Assembly (NCBI RefSeq): GCF_041261205.1
Contig: NZ_JBGCCH010000001.1
Location: 248,001-312,000 of the forward strand
DNA: 64,000 bases
Direction of reading: 5' to 3'
Source: Catenulispora sp. MAP5-51
GTDB lineage: Bacteria > Actinomycetota > Actinomycetes > Streptomycetales > Catenulisporaceae
A program made the translations under genes and the position numbers. Below, piece by piece: positions 32,144-39,812 of this stretch (its first letter is position 1; every line of letters starts with the position of its first letter). Under the pieces are notes generated by a model. It saw only the letters and a list, made by a program, of their open reading frames with translations. It did no database searches and was not told the DNA's origin.

Positions 32144-32940
32144 GCCGTCTGCTTGCCCGCAAGGCGCTGGCCGAGTTCCTGGGCACGGGCCTGTTGGTTG
32201 CGCTGGTCGTCGGCTCCGGGATCATGGCGCAGCGCTTGTCCACGCAGGACACGGGCCTTGAACTGTTGGAGAACTCCACCGCGACGGCACTGGGTCTGGC
32301 GGCGCTGATCCTGATGTTCGCGCCGGTCTCCGGTGCGCACTTCAACCCGGTGGTGACGCTGGCCGACTTCGCGCTGGGTCGTCGCTCGCGGATCGGCGCT
32401 GGTACCGGCACGGATATCAGTACAGATGCCGCGAGTACCGATACCAGTACCGGTACCGACGCGCGCACCGTCGCGGTGTTCGTCCCGGCGCAGATTGCGG
32501 GCGGGATCGGCGGGGCGGTGCTGGCGAACGCGATGTTCGCCCTGCCCGCCGCCACCGCGTCCACGCACGCTCGGACCGGCACGCACCTGTGGCTCGGCGA
32601 GGTGGTCGCCACCGCCGGGCTGATCCTGCTGATCTTCTCGCTGACCCGGACCGGTCGCGGGCCGCTGGTCCCGGCGGCGGTCGGCGCCTACATCGGCGCC
32701 GCGTACTGGTTCACCAGCTCGACCAGCTTCGCCAACCCGGCGGTGACCATCGCGCGGGCGTTCACCGACAGCTTCGCCGGGATCGCGCCCGGCTCGGTGG
32801 CCGGGTTCGTCGGTGCTCAGCTGGTCGGTGCGGCTGTCGGCGTGGGCCTGGTCGTCGTCCTGTACCCCGCGCCGTCCTCCGTTGTGCCCGATGCCGACGC
32901 TGATCCGGGCATCGAGCGCGTCGCCGCTGCCCGCGTTTGA
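32140..32940 (+). CDS. Aquaglyceroporin-type channel of the ars operon
   Basis: A 266-residue MIP-family channel. The two half-helix loops are GAHFNPVVT (first NPA replaced by NPV) and FANPAVT, with six hydrophobic segments. In arsenic operons such channels (AqpS in Sinorhizobium) let arsenite leave the cell down its gradient. A Thr/Asp/Ser/Ala insertion of about 25 residues sits after the first loop (residues about 85-110, GTGTDISTDAASTDTSTGTD). GTG at 32140 overlaps arsR. No arsB/acr3 pump is present, so this is the likely exit route. Confidence 0.85.
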   Translation: MSRLLARKALAEFLGTGLLVALVVGSGIMAQRLSTQDTGLELLENSTATALGLAALILMFAPVSGAHFNPVVTLADFALGRRSRIGAGTGTDISTDAASTDTSTGTDARTVAVFVPAQIAGGIGGAVLANAMFALPAATASTHARTGTHLWLGEVVATAGLILLIFSLTRTGRGPLVPAAVGAYIGAAYWFTSSTSFANPAVTIARAFTDSFAGIAPGSVAGFVGAQLVGAAVGVGLVVVLYPAPSSVVPDADADPGIERVAAARV

Positions 32941-32982
32941 CTCCCGAGTCCTGAGCCCGAGTCCTGAGAGGGATCCCAGATC

Positions 32983-33387
32983 ATGTCCGACAAGCCCAGC
33001 GTCCTGTTCGTCTGCGTCCACAACGCCGGACGCTCCCAGATGGCCGCCGGATTCCTCACCCACCTGGCCGGCGACCGCGTCACCGTGCGCTCGGCCGGGT
33101 CCGCGCCCGCCGAGTCGGTGAACCCGGCCGTCGTCGCGGCGATGGCCGAGGTCGGGATCGACCTGTCGGCGGAGATCCCGAAGGTCCTCACCGACGAGGC
33201 GGCGCTGGCCTCCGACATCATCATCACCATGGGCTGCGGCGACGCCTGCCCGCTGTTCCCCGGCAAGCGCTACCTGGACTGGCAGCTGCCGGATCCGGCC
33301 GGGCAGGGTGTGGACGCGGTCCGGCCGATCCGGGACGACATCGAGGCCCGGATCAAAGACCTGATCGGCGAGCTGCTGCCTGTCTGA
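32983..33387 (+). CDS. arsC: Arsenate reductase (LMW-phosphatase type, thioredoxin-coupled)
   Basis: A 134-residue arsenate reductase. The P-loop C11-x5-R17 (CVHNAGRS) binds arsenate, and C85/C89 in GCGDACP are the relay cysteines of thioredoxin-linked enzymes. DWQLPDP supplies the general acid Asp. It reduces arsenate to arsenite, which the aquaglyceroporin can release. It lies 42 bp after that gene, in the same operon. Confidence 0.95.
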   Translation: MSDKPSVLFVCVHNAGRSQMAAGFLTHLAGDRVTVRSAGSAPAESVNPAVVAAMAEVGIDLSAEIPKVLTDEAALASDIIITMGCGDACPLFPGKRYLDWQLPDPAGQGVDAVRPIRDDIEARIKDLIGELLPV

Positions 33388-33419
33388 TCCAGGTTCGCGG
33401 CACGCACTAGGATCGCGCC

Positions 33420-33887
33420 GTGGTGGGCTCGACGCGCGATGACCTGATCGAACTGTCGCAGTACTCCTGGCAGCGTCTGTGGGACCGGATGGCCGGGCTC
33501 ACCGACGAGGAGTACTTCTGGGAGCCGGTGGCCGACTTCTCGACACTGGCCTGGCGGCTCAGCCATATCGCCGACTTCCTGCGCGAGGAGCGCAACGGTC
33601 CGTGGCTGGGCCGGCCGGTGCCGGAGGTGCCCGCGCGCGGCGGCGATCCCAGCTCGGTGGCGCAGGCGTTGGCGGCGTTGCAGGTCTCGTACGACGCTTG
33701 GCGCGAGGTACTGGACGGCACCACGGAGCAGTCGCTGGCCGCGCCGATCGGCGAGCCCGCGGGGCCGTACGGGACGGCGTCGCGGCGATCGTTCGTGCTG
33801 CACGTGCTCGACGAGCTCATCCACCACGGCGCCGAGGCCGCGTTGCTGCGTGATCTGTATCGCGCCTCACGCGGCGGGGTGCGCTAG
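33420..33887 (+). CDS. DinB-family protein
   Basis: A 155-residue DinB/YfiT four-helix-bundle protein. TWRLSHIADFLREER-like sequence (here LAWRLSHIADFLREE) and LDELIHHGAEAALLRDLY supply the conserved histidines that bind a divalent metal. Relatives include mycothiol-dependent transferases and damage-inducible proteins. GTG at 33420. It follows arsC by 32 bp and may be read from the same promoter, but a role in arsenic resistance is not shown. Confidence 0.85.
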   Translation: MVGSTRDDLIELSQYSWQRLWDRMAGLTDEEYFWEPVADFSTLAWRLSHIADFLREERNGPWLGRPVPEVPARGGDPSSVAQALAALQVSYDAWREVLDGTTEQSLAAPIGEPAGPYGTASRRSFVLHVLDELIHHGAEAALLRDLYRASRGGVR

Positions 33888-33949
33888 CGGTGTTCGGCGC
33901 GCTCGGGGTGCTCGGGGTGCGTATCCGGGTGTTGGTATAGGGTTCCGGG

Positions 33950-34708
33950 GTGAGTTCGACGGGGCCGGGGCCCGGCAGGCGGAGCGTGCTCTCGGCGCTG
34001 GTCGCGGGCGGGGCGCTGCCGGCGCTCGCCGCGTGTTCGGGCGGCGGGAAGCATAAGCACGGCGCGAGTGCGCAGGCGGGCCAGGCGGCCCAGGCGGCTG
34101 CCGCGCAGCCTGCCGAGAACGGCGGAGGCGGCATGGACGTCCTGATGATCATCCGGCACGCCGAGAAGCCCACCGGTTCCGGCGCCCCCTACGGCCTCAC
34201 CGCCGACGGAACGCAGGACGCGCACTCGCTCACCATCCAGGGCTGGACGCGCGCCGGAGCCCTGGCCGGCCTGTTCGACCCGCGCGATGCCACCGGCGCC
34301 CCCGCCGCCCTGCGCACTGGCCTGACCAGGCCCACGACCGTGGCCGCGTCCTCGGCGGGCACCGGCGGCAGCAACAGCAAGCGGCCCTCGGAGACCGTGA
34401 CGCCGGCGGCTGCCGCGCTCGGCGTCACGCTCCAGACACCGTACTCGGTGGGGCAGGAGGCACAGCTGGCCGCGTGGCTCACCGGCCCCTCCGGCCCGCC
34501 CGGGCCGACGCTGGTGGCCTGGGAGCACTCGCACATCCCGGACATCATCGCCCACCTGGGCCAGGTGACGCCGAAGCCGCCGAGTTCCTGGCCGGGGGAC
34601 CGCTTCGACATCGTGTACGTGTTCACGCGCGCCTCGGGCGGCGGCTGGACGTTCACGCAGGTGCCGCAGTCGCTGCTGGCCGGGGATTCGCCCACAGCGA
34701 TCAGCTAG
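33950..34708 (+). CDS. Twin-arginine lipoprotein with histidine-phosphatase-like domain
   Basis: A 252-residue protein. The N-terminus has twin arginines (GRRSVLSALVAGG) and a lipobox LAAC at about residues 26-29, so it is probably exported and lipid-anchored. The mature part contains MIIRHAEKPTG with the RH nucleophile motif of the histidine phosphatase superfamily and a later WEHSHIPDII with a second histidine. Ala/Gln-rich and His/Lys stretches form the linker. The substrate is unknown. GTG at 33950 is the start. Confidence 0.8.
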   Translation: MSSTGPGPGRRSVLSALVAGGALPALAACSGGGKHKHGASAQAGQAAQAAAAQPAENGGGGMDVLMIIRHAEKPTGSGAPYGLTADGTQDAHSLTIQGWTRAGALAGLFDPRDATGAPAALRTGLTRPTTVAASSAGTGGSNSKRPSETVTPAAAALGVTLQTPYSVGQEAQLAAWLTGPSGPPGPTLVAWEHSHIPDIIAHLGQVTPKPPSSWPGDRFDIVYVFTRASGGGWTFTQVPQSLLAGDSPTAIS

Positions 34709-34741
34709 TCGCTCGGCCGACAGCGGCCCGACGATGGAGGC

Positions 34742-34800
34742 ATGAGCCTTGAGACGCTGTCGGCGCCGATCGCGCAACCCGTAGTCAAGAACGGAAGAGG
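34742..34800 (+). pseudogene. Possible 5' fragment of an NTF2/SnoaL-like gene
   Basis: An ATG at 34742 with GGAGG-like sequence upstream encodes MSLETLSAPIAQPVVKN, which resembles the first helix of actinobacterial SnoaL/NTF2-like proteins. The similarity ends after about 17 codons, so it would be a truncated start. Weak evidence. Confidence 0.3.
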
Positions 34801-34827
34801 GGCAGGCAGGGGTCATCTGGATTCCGG

Positions 34828-35131
34828 ATGCCAATCAGGCTGCTTGATGGCGTGCTGCCCTGGGTGAACAGCGATCGCGCCGTCACCATCAACGACATCA
34901 CGGCAGAGTACGGTCCCGCCTCGATCACGTTCGGCGATCCGGACCCGCGAGACCCGAAGACCCTCGGCTACGCCACGCAGGACACCGAGGCGCCGTTCCT
35001 GGTCTTCCATTTCGAAGCCGCCGAACCGACGGCCGACGCTTCCAGCGTGGAGGCCGCCACCCTGCTTGCCGTTCGCACCGACTTCAAATTCGCGTTCACG
35101 GCGCGTGGCAGGGAGCTGGCGCGCAAGTCCG
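34828..35131 (+). pseudogene. Hypothetical gene interrupted near its stop codon by the TniQ element
   Basis: An open frame from ATG 34828 encodes about 101 residues before the left inverted repeat at 35132. It then runs about 13 codons into the element and stops. If the element and one copy of the 5-bp target are removed, the frame continues across the junction as Lys-Ser-Val-Ser-Ala and stops at TGA 37099-37101, a natural-looking end. The protein (SDRAVTINDITAEYGPASIT region) is not recognised. Its 3' end is therefore split between 35131 and 37091. Confidence 0.5.
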
Positions 35132-35236
35132 TGTCTGACCGCCGAGAAGGTGATAGCAGACGGGCCGCCTGACCTGCGCGCTATCGCTTAGCCTGACGTG
35201 CCGCGCGGCTCTGGGTCTCATGTCAAGGTGATAGCA
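35132..35236. repeat. Left end of the TniQ element: terminal inverted repeat plus internal site
   Basis: The 26-bp terminal repeat is 35132-35157. AAGGTGATAGCA occurs at 35147-35158 and again at 35225-35236, in the same orientation. Repeated sites near an end are typical of TnsB/TniA-type transposase binding. Confidence 0.7.
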
Positions 35237-35282
35237 CGAAACGATCACAGGTTCGTCAGCCGGTTCGAGTATCGTCGGCGGC

Positions 35283-36017
35283 GTGATCGATGCGAGGGAC
35301 AGCGACTGGCTTCCGCCCGGCAACGTAGCCGACCGGCACCAGACGTGGAGGTTCATACGCTCGTTCGTTGCGGCCTTCAGCAAGCCGCTGGCTGACGGCG
35401 ATGGTGTGGACCCCGCCGTCCTCGACGACGCTGCGGTTCGTCTGGGTCATGAGCTGCCGACCGCCTTGCGTGAGGGTTACTTGCTGTTCGGCCGCCGGCG
35501 GGATCTGACGAGGTCGCAGGACACCCTGCTGTCGCCAGAGCATCTGAGGGTCGATCCCAGTGGGTCTGTGCTGGTGTTCCGGATTGAGAACCAGTCCTGC
35601 GCCTCCTGGGGCGTTCTGCTGGCCGAGCTCGATCTCGACGATCCACCAGTGGTGATGGAGGCCGGGAAGGGTTGGGTGCCCTTTTCCGAGCGGCTGTCAT
35701 TGGCGATGGCCGAGATTGTGCTCATGGAGTCGATGTTGTCCGACTATGAGGAAAACACCACCGACAACCGCGAGCTCGACGAAACCGCGCTGAGCTTGCT
35801 GGAGGCCGAGTTCGGCCGACTCGATCTTCCAGATCTGCCCTTCTGGGCAGGCGCCGACGACTCCGTGATCCGCTGGTTCCATGGTCCTGACGTGCTGTTG
35901 CGTGATGACGGCGGGGCATGGTTGTGGGTGCATGGCCGCAACCCCAGGGCCGTTGCCGCCGTGCGGGAGAGGCTGCCCGGGGACTGGCAGATGGTTCCTG
36001 ACGACGATGACGAGTAG
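35283..36017 (+). CDS. SUKH (SMI1/KNR4)-like protein, cargo of the TniQ element
   Basis: A 244-residue protein. LGHELPTALREGYLLFGRRR at about residues 54-73 and the following strand pattern (LRVDPSGSVLVFRIENQSCA, then WGVLLAEL) resemble SUKH-fold immunity proteins. The second half is not assigned. GTG at 35283 is the start. It overlaps the next gene by 11 bp. Third-position GC is visibly lower than in the surrounding host genes, consistent with import on the element. No toxin gene is adjacent, so it would be an orphan immunity gene. Confidence 0.7.
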   Translation: MIDARDSDWLPPGNVADRHQTWRFIRSFVAAFSKPLADGDGVDPAVLDDAAVRLGHELPTALREGYLLFGRRRDLTRSQDTLLSPEHLRVDPSGSVLVFRIENQSCASWGVLLAELDLDDPPVVMEAGKGWVPFSERLSLAMAEIVLMESMLSDYEENTTDNRELDETALSLLEAEFGRLDLPDLPFWAGADDSVIRWFHGPDVLLRDDGGAWLWVHGRNPRAVAAVRERLPGDWQMVPDDDDE

Positions 36018-36405
36018 AAACGTTGATCTCAACGCAGCGGCCAACGATGGCAGGCGAATGCTCAGGCGGACTGCCGAACTGGCAGATGTCGTCGAGTTCC
36101 TGGAGGAGGTGCGACTCCGGCCGGGCATGTGGGTGCGCGGCGGATCACTCGAGCATCTGGAGTCGATGCTTGTCGGATACCGGGTCGCACTCGACGTCCA
36201 CGGCATCGCCGAGGAGTTCGACTTCTGGCCGGGCGGACGTTTCACCGAATGGCTGTGCGCGAAGCTCGGGCGACACAGTTCTCTGTCCTGGTCGGCGCAG
36301 ATCGAGCGCGAGGCGGCAGCGGCAGGTCTGAATCCGATGGACGTCTTCTTCAACTTCCTCGACGAGTATCTGGACGATCGACGCAAGTCCGGCAGCCGCG
36401 ACTAG
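36007..36405 (+). CDS. Small immunity-like protein, cargo of the TniQ element
   Basis: A 132-residue protein of unknown function. RPGMWVRGGSLEHLESMLVG and YRVALDVHGIAEEFDFWPGG are its recognisable conserved-looking blocks, followed by an acidic C-terminal helix (DVFFNFLDEYLDDRRKSG). I recall similar short actinobacterial proteins encoded near SUKH genes, but cannot name the family. ATG at 36007 overlaps the SUKH gene by 11 bp, so both are made together. Confidence 0.65.
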   Translation: MTSRNVDLNAAANDGRRMLRRTAELADVVEFLEEVRLRPGMWVRGGSLEHLESMLVGYRVALDVHGIAEEFDFWPGGRFTEWLCAKLGRHSSLSWSAQIEREAAAAGLNPMDVFFNFLDEYLDDRRKSGSRD

Positions 36406-36415
36406 CTGTGTCATC

Positions 36416-37047
36416 TCATGAGGTTGTGGTATCGCAGCAGACGGGATCGCGATCACGCACCAGGGAAAGCTCAGCCGGGTGACCGCGGTGTCCGCGTCGC
36501 AGGCGGGCCCCGCAGCCTGGACATGCATCAATGAGCAGACACAGGTGAGCTGGGCGTACCGCCGCCCAGCTCACCTTCCACACAACCGCCAGACGCCACC
36601 GGACTTGGCCAGGCACCTCGGGCAGGCCCTGGTGCCGTAGAAGTCGGCCCATTCCCGTCGCGCCGCCGCCTCGAACGCCGCCACGTCCTCGAAGACCAAG
36701 CCGTCCAGGCGCAACGCGGTTCCGTCGTAGGCGACCAGGTGTGCCATACGGATCTCGGATTGTGTGAGCCCGCTTGCCGCCTCCACCGCTTCACCCGTCA
36801 CGGCGTCGATGATGACCCCGTACCCGACTCGGTCTCGAAACGCGGCCGGCCGCACCGGCAGACCCAGAAGTTCCACCATGACCCCGGGTGGGCAGCCGTT
36901 GAGCCTCGCCATCCGGTCCAACCAGGATCCGAAGGACTCGCCGGCCTCCAGGGCATCCACGAGGACGAGCCGGCGCGGCAGGCGCCGCGTACCGGGACCG
37001 AGACCGCTGCTATCAGGTACGGGCGCTGCTATCACATGCGCTCTCAC
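36416..37047 (-). pseudogene. tniQ: tniQ remnant with a 1-bp frameshift
   Basis: The first frame (37047-36571) encodes a TniQ N-terminus (RRLVLVDALEAGESFGSWLD) and a zinc-finger start (ACPRCLAKSGGVWRL). It then stops. The next frame (from about 36597) continues with WAAVRPAHLCLLIDACPGCG and ARLRRGHRGHP. The join is expected near 36580-36584, where one base of a TGGTGG-like sequence appears lost. The C-terminus is also much shorter than in full TniQ proteins. TniQ is the target-selection partner of Tn5053/Tn7-like transposition. Confidence 0.75.
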
Positions 37048-37085
37048 TTAGGGTGCGTGGCTATCACCTTCAAGCGCGCCAGACA
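37008..37085. repeat. Right end of the TniQ element: terminal inverted repeat plus two internal sites
   Basis: The 26-bp terminal repeat is 37060-37085 (read on the minus strand). Inverted relative to the left end, TGCTATCA occurs at 37008 and 37027 and GCTATCACCTT at 37060, giving three sites in 78 bp, against two at the left. Asymmetric arrays are usual for Tn7-like ends. Confidence 0.7.
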
Positions 37086-37131
37086 GTCTGTCAGCGCGTG
37101 ATCGCAGGCCGGGCCCTTGCGCACCGTCCTG

Positions 37132-37178
37132 CATACCCGGTATGTATATCCCCATGACACAACACCATACCGAGTATG
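37132..37178. promoter_or_regulatory. Two CATACC-type palindromes upstream of a truncated gene
   Basis: CATACCCGGTATG (37132-37144) and CATACCGAGTATG (37166-37178) are near-perfect 13-bp palindromes with centres 34 bp apart. ATG at 37194 follows, starting MSVLHALFAAGDWRHLLKWF, a frame that degenerates after about 27 codons into antisense of the esterase gene. It looks like an operator left behind with the 5' end of a lost gene. Confidence 0.45.
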
Positions 37179-37338
37179 CACGGGTCCCGTGACATGTCCG
37201 TTCTGCACGCGCTGTTCGCCGCGGGCGACTGGCGGCACCTGCTCAAGTGGTTCGCTCGGCCGGTTACGCAGGGGGGTCGGCCGCGTAGTGGGGTCGCGAT
37301 GGGGGTGGCCCTTGCCGTCATGGGGGTGGGGGCGGTGG

Positions 37339-38220
37339 TCAGGCCGGTGCGGTGGGGGCGAGTTCTTGGGCGAAGAAGGCTACTACTTGCTCAACGAGTT
37401 GCTGCGGGTTTGGGTGTCCGTCGAAGACGTGGTCGGCGCCTTCGACGGATATGAGGGTCGAGCGTGCGCCGGCTGCGAGGAGGGCCTCGTGGAGGAGTTC
37501 GGCGTGGCGGATCGGGACTCTGCTGTCGGCGTCGCCGTGGACGATGAGGAATGGCGGGGCGTCGGCGCGGACGTGGGTCAGCGGGCTGGCTTGTGCGGCG
37601 GCGGCCTCGAGCGCCGCGTCGGCTTCGAGCGCCGCGTCGGCTTCGAGCGCGGCGTCGCTGTCGCTGTCGCTGTCGGTCTCGCCGGTGCTTCCCAGCAGGC
37701 CCGAGATCGCGCTGAAATGTCGCAACGCCACCAGATCCGTCGGTGAGCAGAATGTCGCGGCGGCCGCGAGCGGCTGGTCGACCGCGCCGTCGGCGTCCTT
37801 GTCCGCGGGGGTGAGTGCCGCGAGGGCTCCGAGGGTTCCGCCTGAGGACTCGCCCCAGACGCCGACGCGGGTGGCGTCCAGGCCCCAGGTCGCGGCGTTG
37901 GTCCGCAGGTACCTGATCGCGGCGCGGACGTCGTGCAGTTGTGCCGGGTACTTCGCCTCGCCGGACAGGCGGTAGTCGATGGTCGCGGCGGCGATGCCGG
38001 CGGCGGCCAGGGTGTCGAACACCGCGTTGGGGGCGAGGTTGGACGGCAGGTACCGGCGGTCGCCGGACCAGAAGGCGCCGCCATGCATCCAGATCACGAG
38101 GGGGACGGGGGACTGCGCGCTCGCCGCGGCCGGCAGGTGGAGGTCCAGCCGGAGGGGGCGGTAGCCCTGGATCTCGGCGTATGTCAGGCCGGTGTGCGTG
38201 ATCTTTCCGGGGGTGCTCAT
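37339..38220 (-). CDS. Alpha/beta-hydrolase (carboxylesterase, HSL/BD-FAE-like)
   Basis: A 293-residue hydrolase. The oxyanion hole HGG is in VIWMHGGAFWSGDRR (about residues 44-58), the nucleophile Ser in GVWGESSGGTLG, the acid Asp in VHGDADSRVP, and the His in VEGADHVFDGH. It likely hydrolyses small esters in the cytoplasm. Residues about 184-205 are a low-complexity insertion (SDSDSDAALEADAALEAD) made of 18-bp and 6-bp tandem repeats, absent from relatives. Confidence 0.88.
   Translation of the reverse strand: MSTPGKITHTGLTYAEIQGYRPLRLDLHLPAAASAQSPVPLVIWMHGGAFWSGDRRYLPSNLAPNAVFDTLAAAGIAAATIDYRLSGEAKYPAQLHDVRAAIRYLRTNAATWGLDATRVGVWGESSGGTLGALAALTPADKDADGAVDQPLAAAATFCSPTDLVALRHFSAISGLLGSTGETDSDSDSDAALEADAALEADAALEAAAAQASPLTHVRADAPPFLIVHGDADSRVPIRHAELLHEALLAAGARSTLISVEGADHVFDGHPNPQQLVEQVVAFFAQELAPTAPA
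37604..37680. repeat. In-frame tandem repeats in the esterase gene
   Basis: About three copies of the 18-bp unit GCGTCGGCTTCGAGCGCC and about four of GCTGTC lie side by side. They encode Asp-Ala-Ala-Leu-Glu-Ala and Ser-Asp repeats on the minus strand. Confidence 0.75.
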
Positions 38221-38323
38221 GCGGGATCGCGACCTCGCCTGTGATCGAAGGAGGTCTGAGGGTATCGGGTTCTTGCTTTGTGGGCGCAGGATTTTTCGGC
38301 CGGGGGTTCAGTACCCGGCAGGC

Positions 38324-38698
38324 TCAGCGCTCCCGGAAGCCCTCCAGGAAGCGCCGGAACACGCCGCCGTCCCGGGGCAGCGCCGGCTGCGGCGGCGGGG
38401 GCTGGGCGCGGCGGGTCGCGATGGGCTGGTCGTAGTCGGTGCGCAGGAGCGCGTCGATGGTCTGCTGCTCGTCGAAGTCCTCGGAGCCCTCGATGGTCGG
38501 CACGAAGCCGACCAGCATCCCGTCCTTCATCACCTGGGCTTCCAGCCCCGCGGTGTCGTCGGTGTCCCACTCGGCCTGCCGTCTGCCCGGGAGCATCACG
38601 CGGATCCCGAACTGGTAGACGCTGACCTTGGCGACGTGCGCGTCGACGCCGCGTTCGCGCAGGGCGTCGACCACGCGGCGCGCTCGATTCTCGTCCAT
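38324..38698 (-). CDS. Conserved hypothetical protein
   Basis: A 124-residue acidic protein without signal peptide or membrane segment. Its N-terminal part (ARRVVDALRERGVDAHVAKV, then YQFGIRVMLP) has a small alpha/beta pattern, and the C-terminus is proline-rich (QPPPPQPALP) ending in basic residues. ATG at 38698 is chosen; the frame extends upstream but without coding character. It follows the TNT-domain gene on the same strand after about 160 bp, so it could be its immunity partner, but there is no sequence proof. Confidence 0.6.
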   Translation of the reverse strand: MDENRARRVVDALRERGVDAHVAKVSVYQFGIRVMLPGRRQAEWDTDDTAGLEAQVMKDGMLVGFVPTIEGSEDFDEQQTIDALLRTDYDQPIATRRAQPPPPQPALPRDGGVFRRFLEGFRER

Positions 38699-38855
38699 GC
38701 TGATCAGGGTAACCGCCTGACCTCGGTCTGGGCATCGATGTTCGACGGCGGTGATCGCGCGCGGCGCCGGCACTGGCCAGGACCGGGCGGGCCACAGTGC
38801 TCCTCCGGCCCGCCCGGCCTGGTCGTGACCGCTCTCGCGCGGCGTCCGGCGAAGG

Positions 38856-39581
38856 TCAGGCGACGCGGTCCAGGTAGCCGTTGTTGATCAGCCACATCAC
38901 GTTCACGGTCGCGGGCGCGCCGGGGATGAGGCTCGCGTCCAACTGGTACTGCCGGCCGAGGCCGGGCTGGGCGAACCACGGCGCGACCGGGCCGGCGTCC
39001 ACCGTGAAGTCCTTCAGGACCCGGTAGTCGTGGTAGTTGCAGGTCGCGGGCGGAGTGCTGTCGAGGCTCTGCGGCGGGATCGACCGCTCGGAATAGAGCG
39101 ACCCCGCCGGGGCCAGGAAGCTGCCGTACTCGCTGCCGTAGCGGTCGATCTGCTGCCCGGGCCGCAGCCGCTCCTGCCATTCCACGGGCTGGCCGTTCGG
39201 GCCGATCACGTAGCCGTTGTCCGGCGGGTAGATCCAGCCGCCGGAACCGCCGTTGGCGGCCGGGTTGTAGTACTGCGCGAGGAACGCGGCGGGGGACAGG
39301 CCCCCGGTGCGGCGGTAGCCGGTGAGCTCGATGCCGACGACACCGAGGACCGGCAGTTGTGCCGGCCCCAGACGCGGGTCGCCGTCGAAGAACTCGGCGG
39401 AGCACGCGCTGAGATCGGCGGTCTGGTCGTGCGTGCCGGCCGTCGCAGCCGTCGTGCCTGCGTGTGTGGTCGTGGCCGTGATGTGCGCGGCCGGCGCGCT
39501 CGTCACCGCGGCGGTGGCCGGCGCCGCCATCGCCAGGAGAACCGTGACCGACGCGGCAGCGAAGATCCGACTCGACTTCAT
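38856..39581 (-). CDS. Secreted TNT-domain (NAD+ glycohydrolase-like) protein
   Basis: A 241-residue exported protein. A signal peptide ends near residue 25 (ATA-AVTS). The C-terminal 100 residues show the tuberculosis necrotizing toxin pattern: LRPGQQIDRYGSEYGSFLAP, the conserved YSERSIPP, then YHDYRVLKDFTVDAGPVAPW, FAQPGLGRQYQL. The Arg, Gln and Tyr positions match NADase catalytic residues of TNT toxins. Such enzymes hydrolyse NAD+ of a competitor or host. The mature N-terminal part is an unknown 80-residue region. ATG at 39581 is chosen for its fit with the signal peptide. Confidence 0.85.
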   Translation of the reverse strand: MKSSRIFAAASVTVLLAMAAPATAAVTSAPAAHITATTTHAGTTAATAGTHDQTADLSACSAEFFDGDPRLGPAQLPVLGVVGIELTGYRRTGGLSPAAFLAQYYNPAANGGSGGWIYPPDNGYVIGPNGQPVEWQERLRPGQQIDRYGSEYGSFLAPAGSLYSERSIPPQSLDSTPPATCNYHDYRVLKDFTVDAGPVAPWFAQPGLGRQYQLDASLIPGAPATVNVMWLINNGYLDRVA

Positions 39582-39812
39582 GCACACTCCTTGGAATCCG
39601 GGCACGCCCGCGCGTGCCTCACGTCACCCGGCGGCCCCGGACGCAGTCGAGGTCCGGGGCCACCTGGAGATCAAAAAGTAGTGCGCATCCAGGCCGGGAC
39701 CGGGCAAGGACACGGCAAGACACGGCAGGAACCTGATGTCATCTTGTCGTCTCATCACCCTGCGTCGAGTCGCTGGCTCCGCAGGCGGGCGTGCGCCTGT
39801 AGCGTTTGCGGC

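Larger units (their letters stand above)
35132..37085. mobile_element. Degenerate TniQ-family transposon with cargo (about 1.95 kb)
   Basis: The left end TGTCTGACCGCC... and the inverted right end TGTCTGGCGCGC... match at 20 of 26 positions, both reading inward to GAAGGTGATAGC. Outside them lie GTCCG (35127-35131) and GTCTG (37086-37090), a 4-of-5 target duplication. Terminal TGTC, 5-bp duplication and internal binding-site-like repeats fit the Tn5053/Tn402 (TniA/B/Q) group. Inside are two SUKH/immunity-like genes and a frameshifted tniQ. No transposase (tniA) or ATPase (tniB) is left, so it is not autonomous. Confidence 0.7.
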
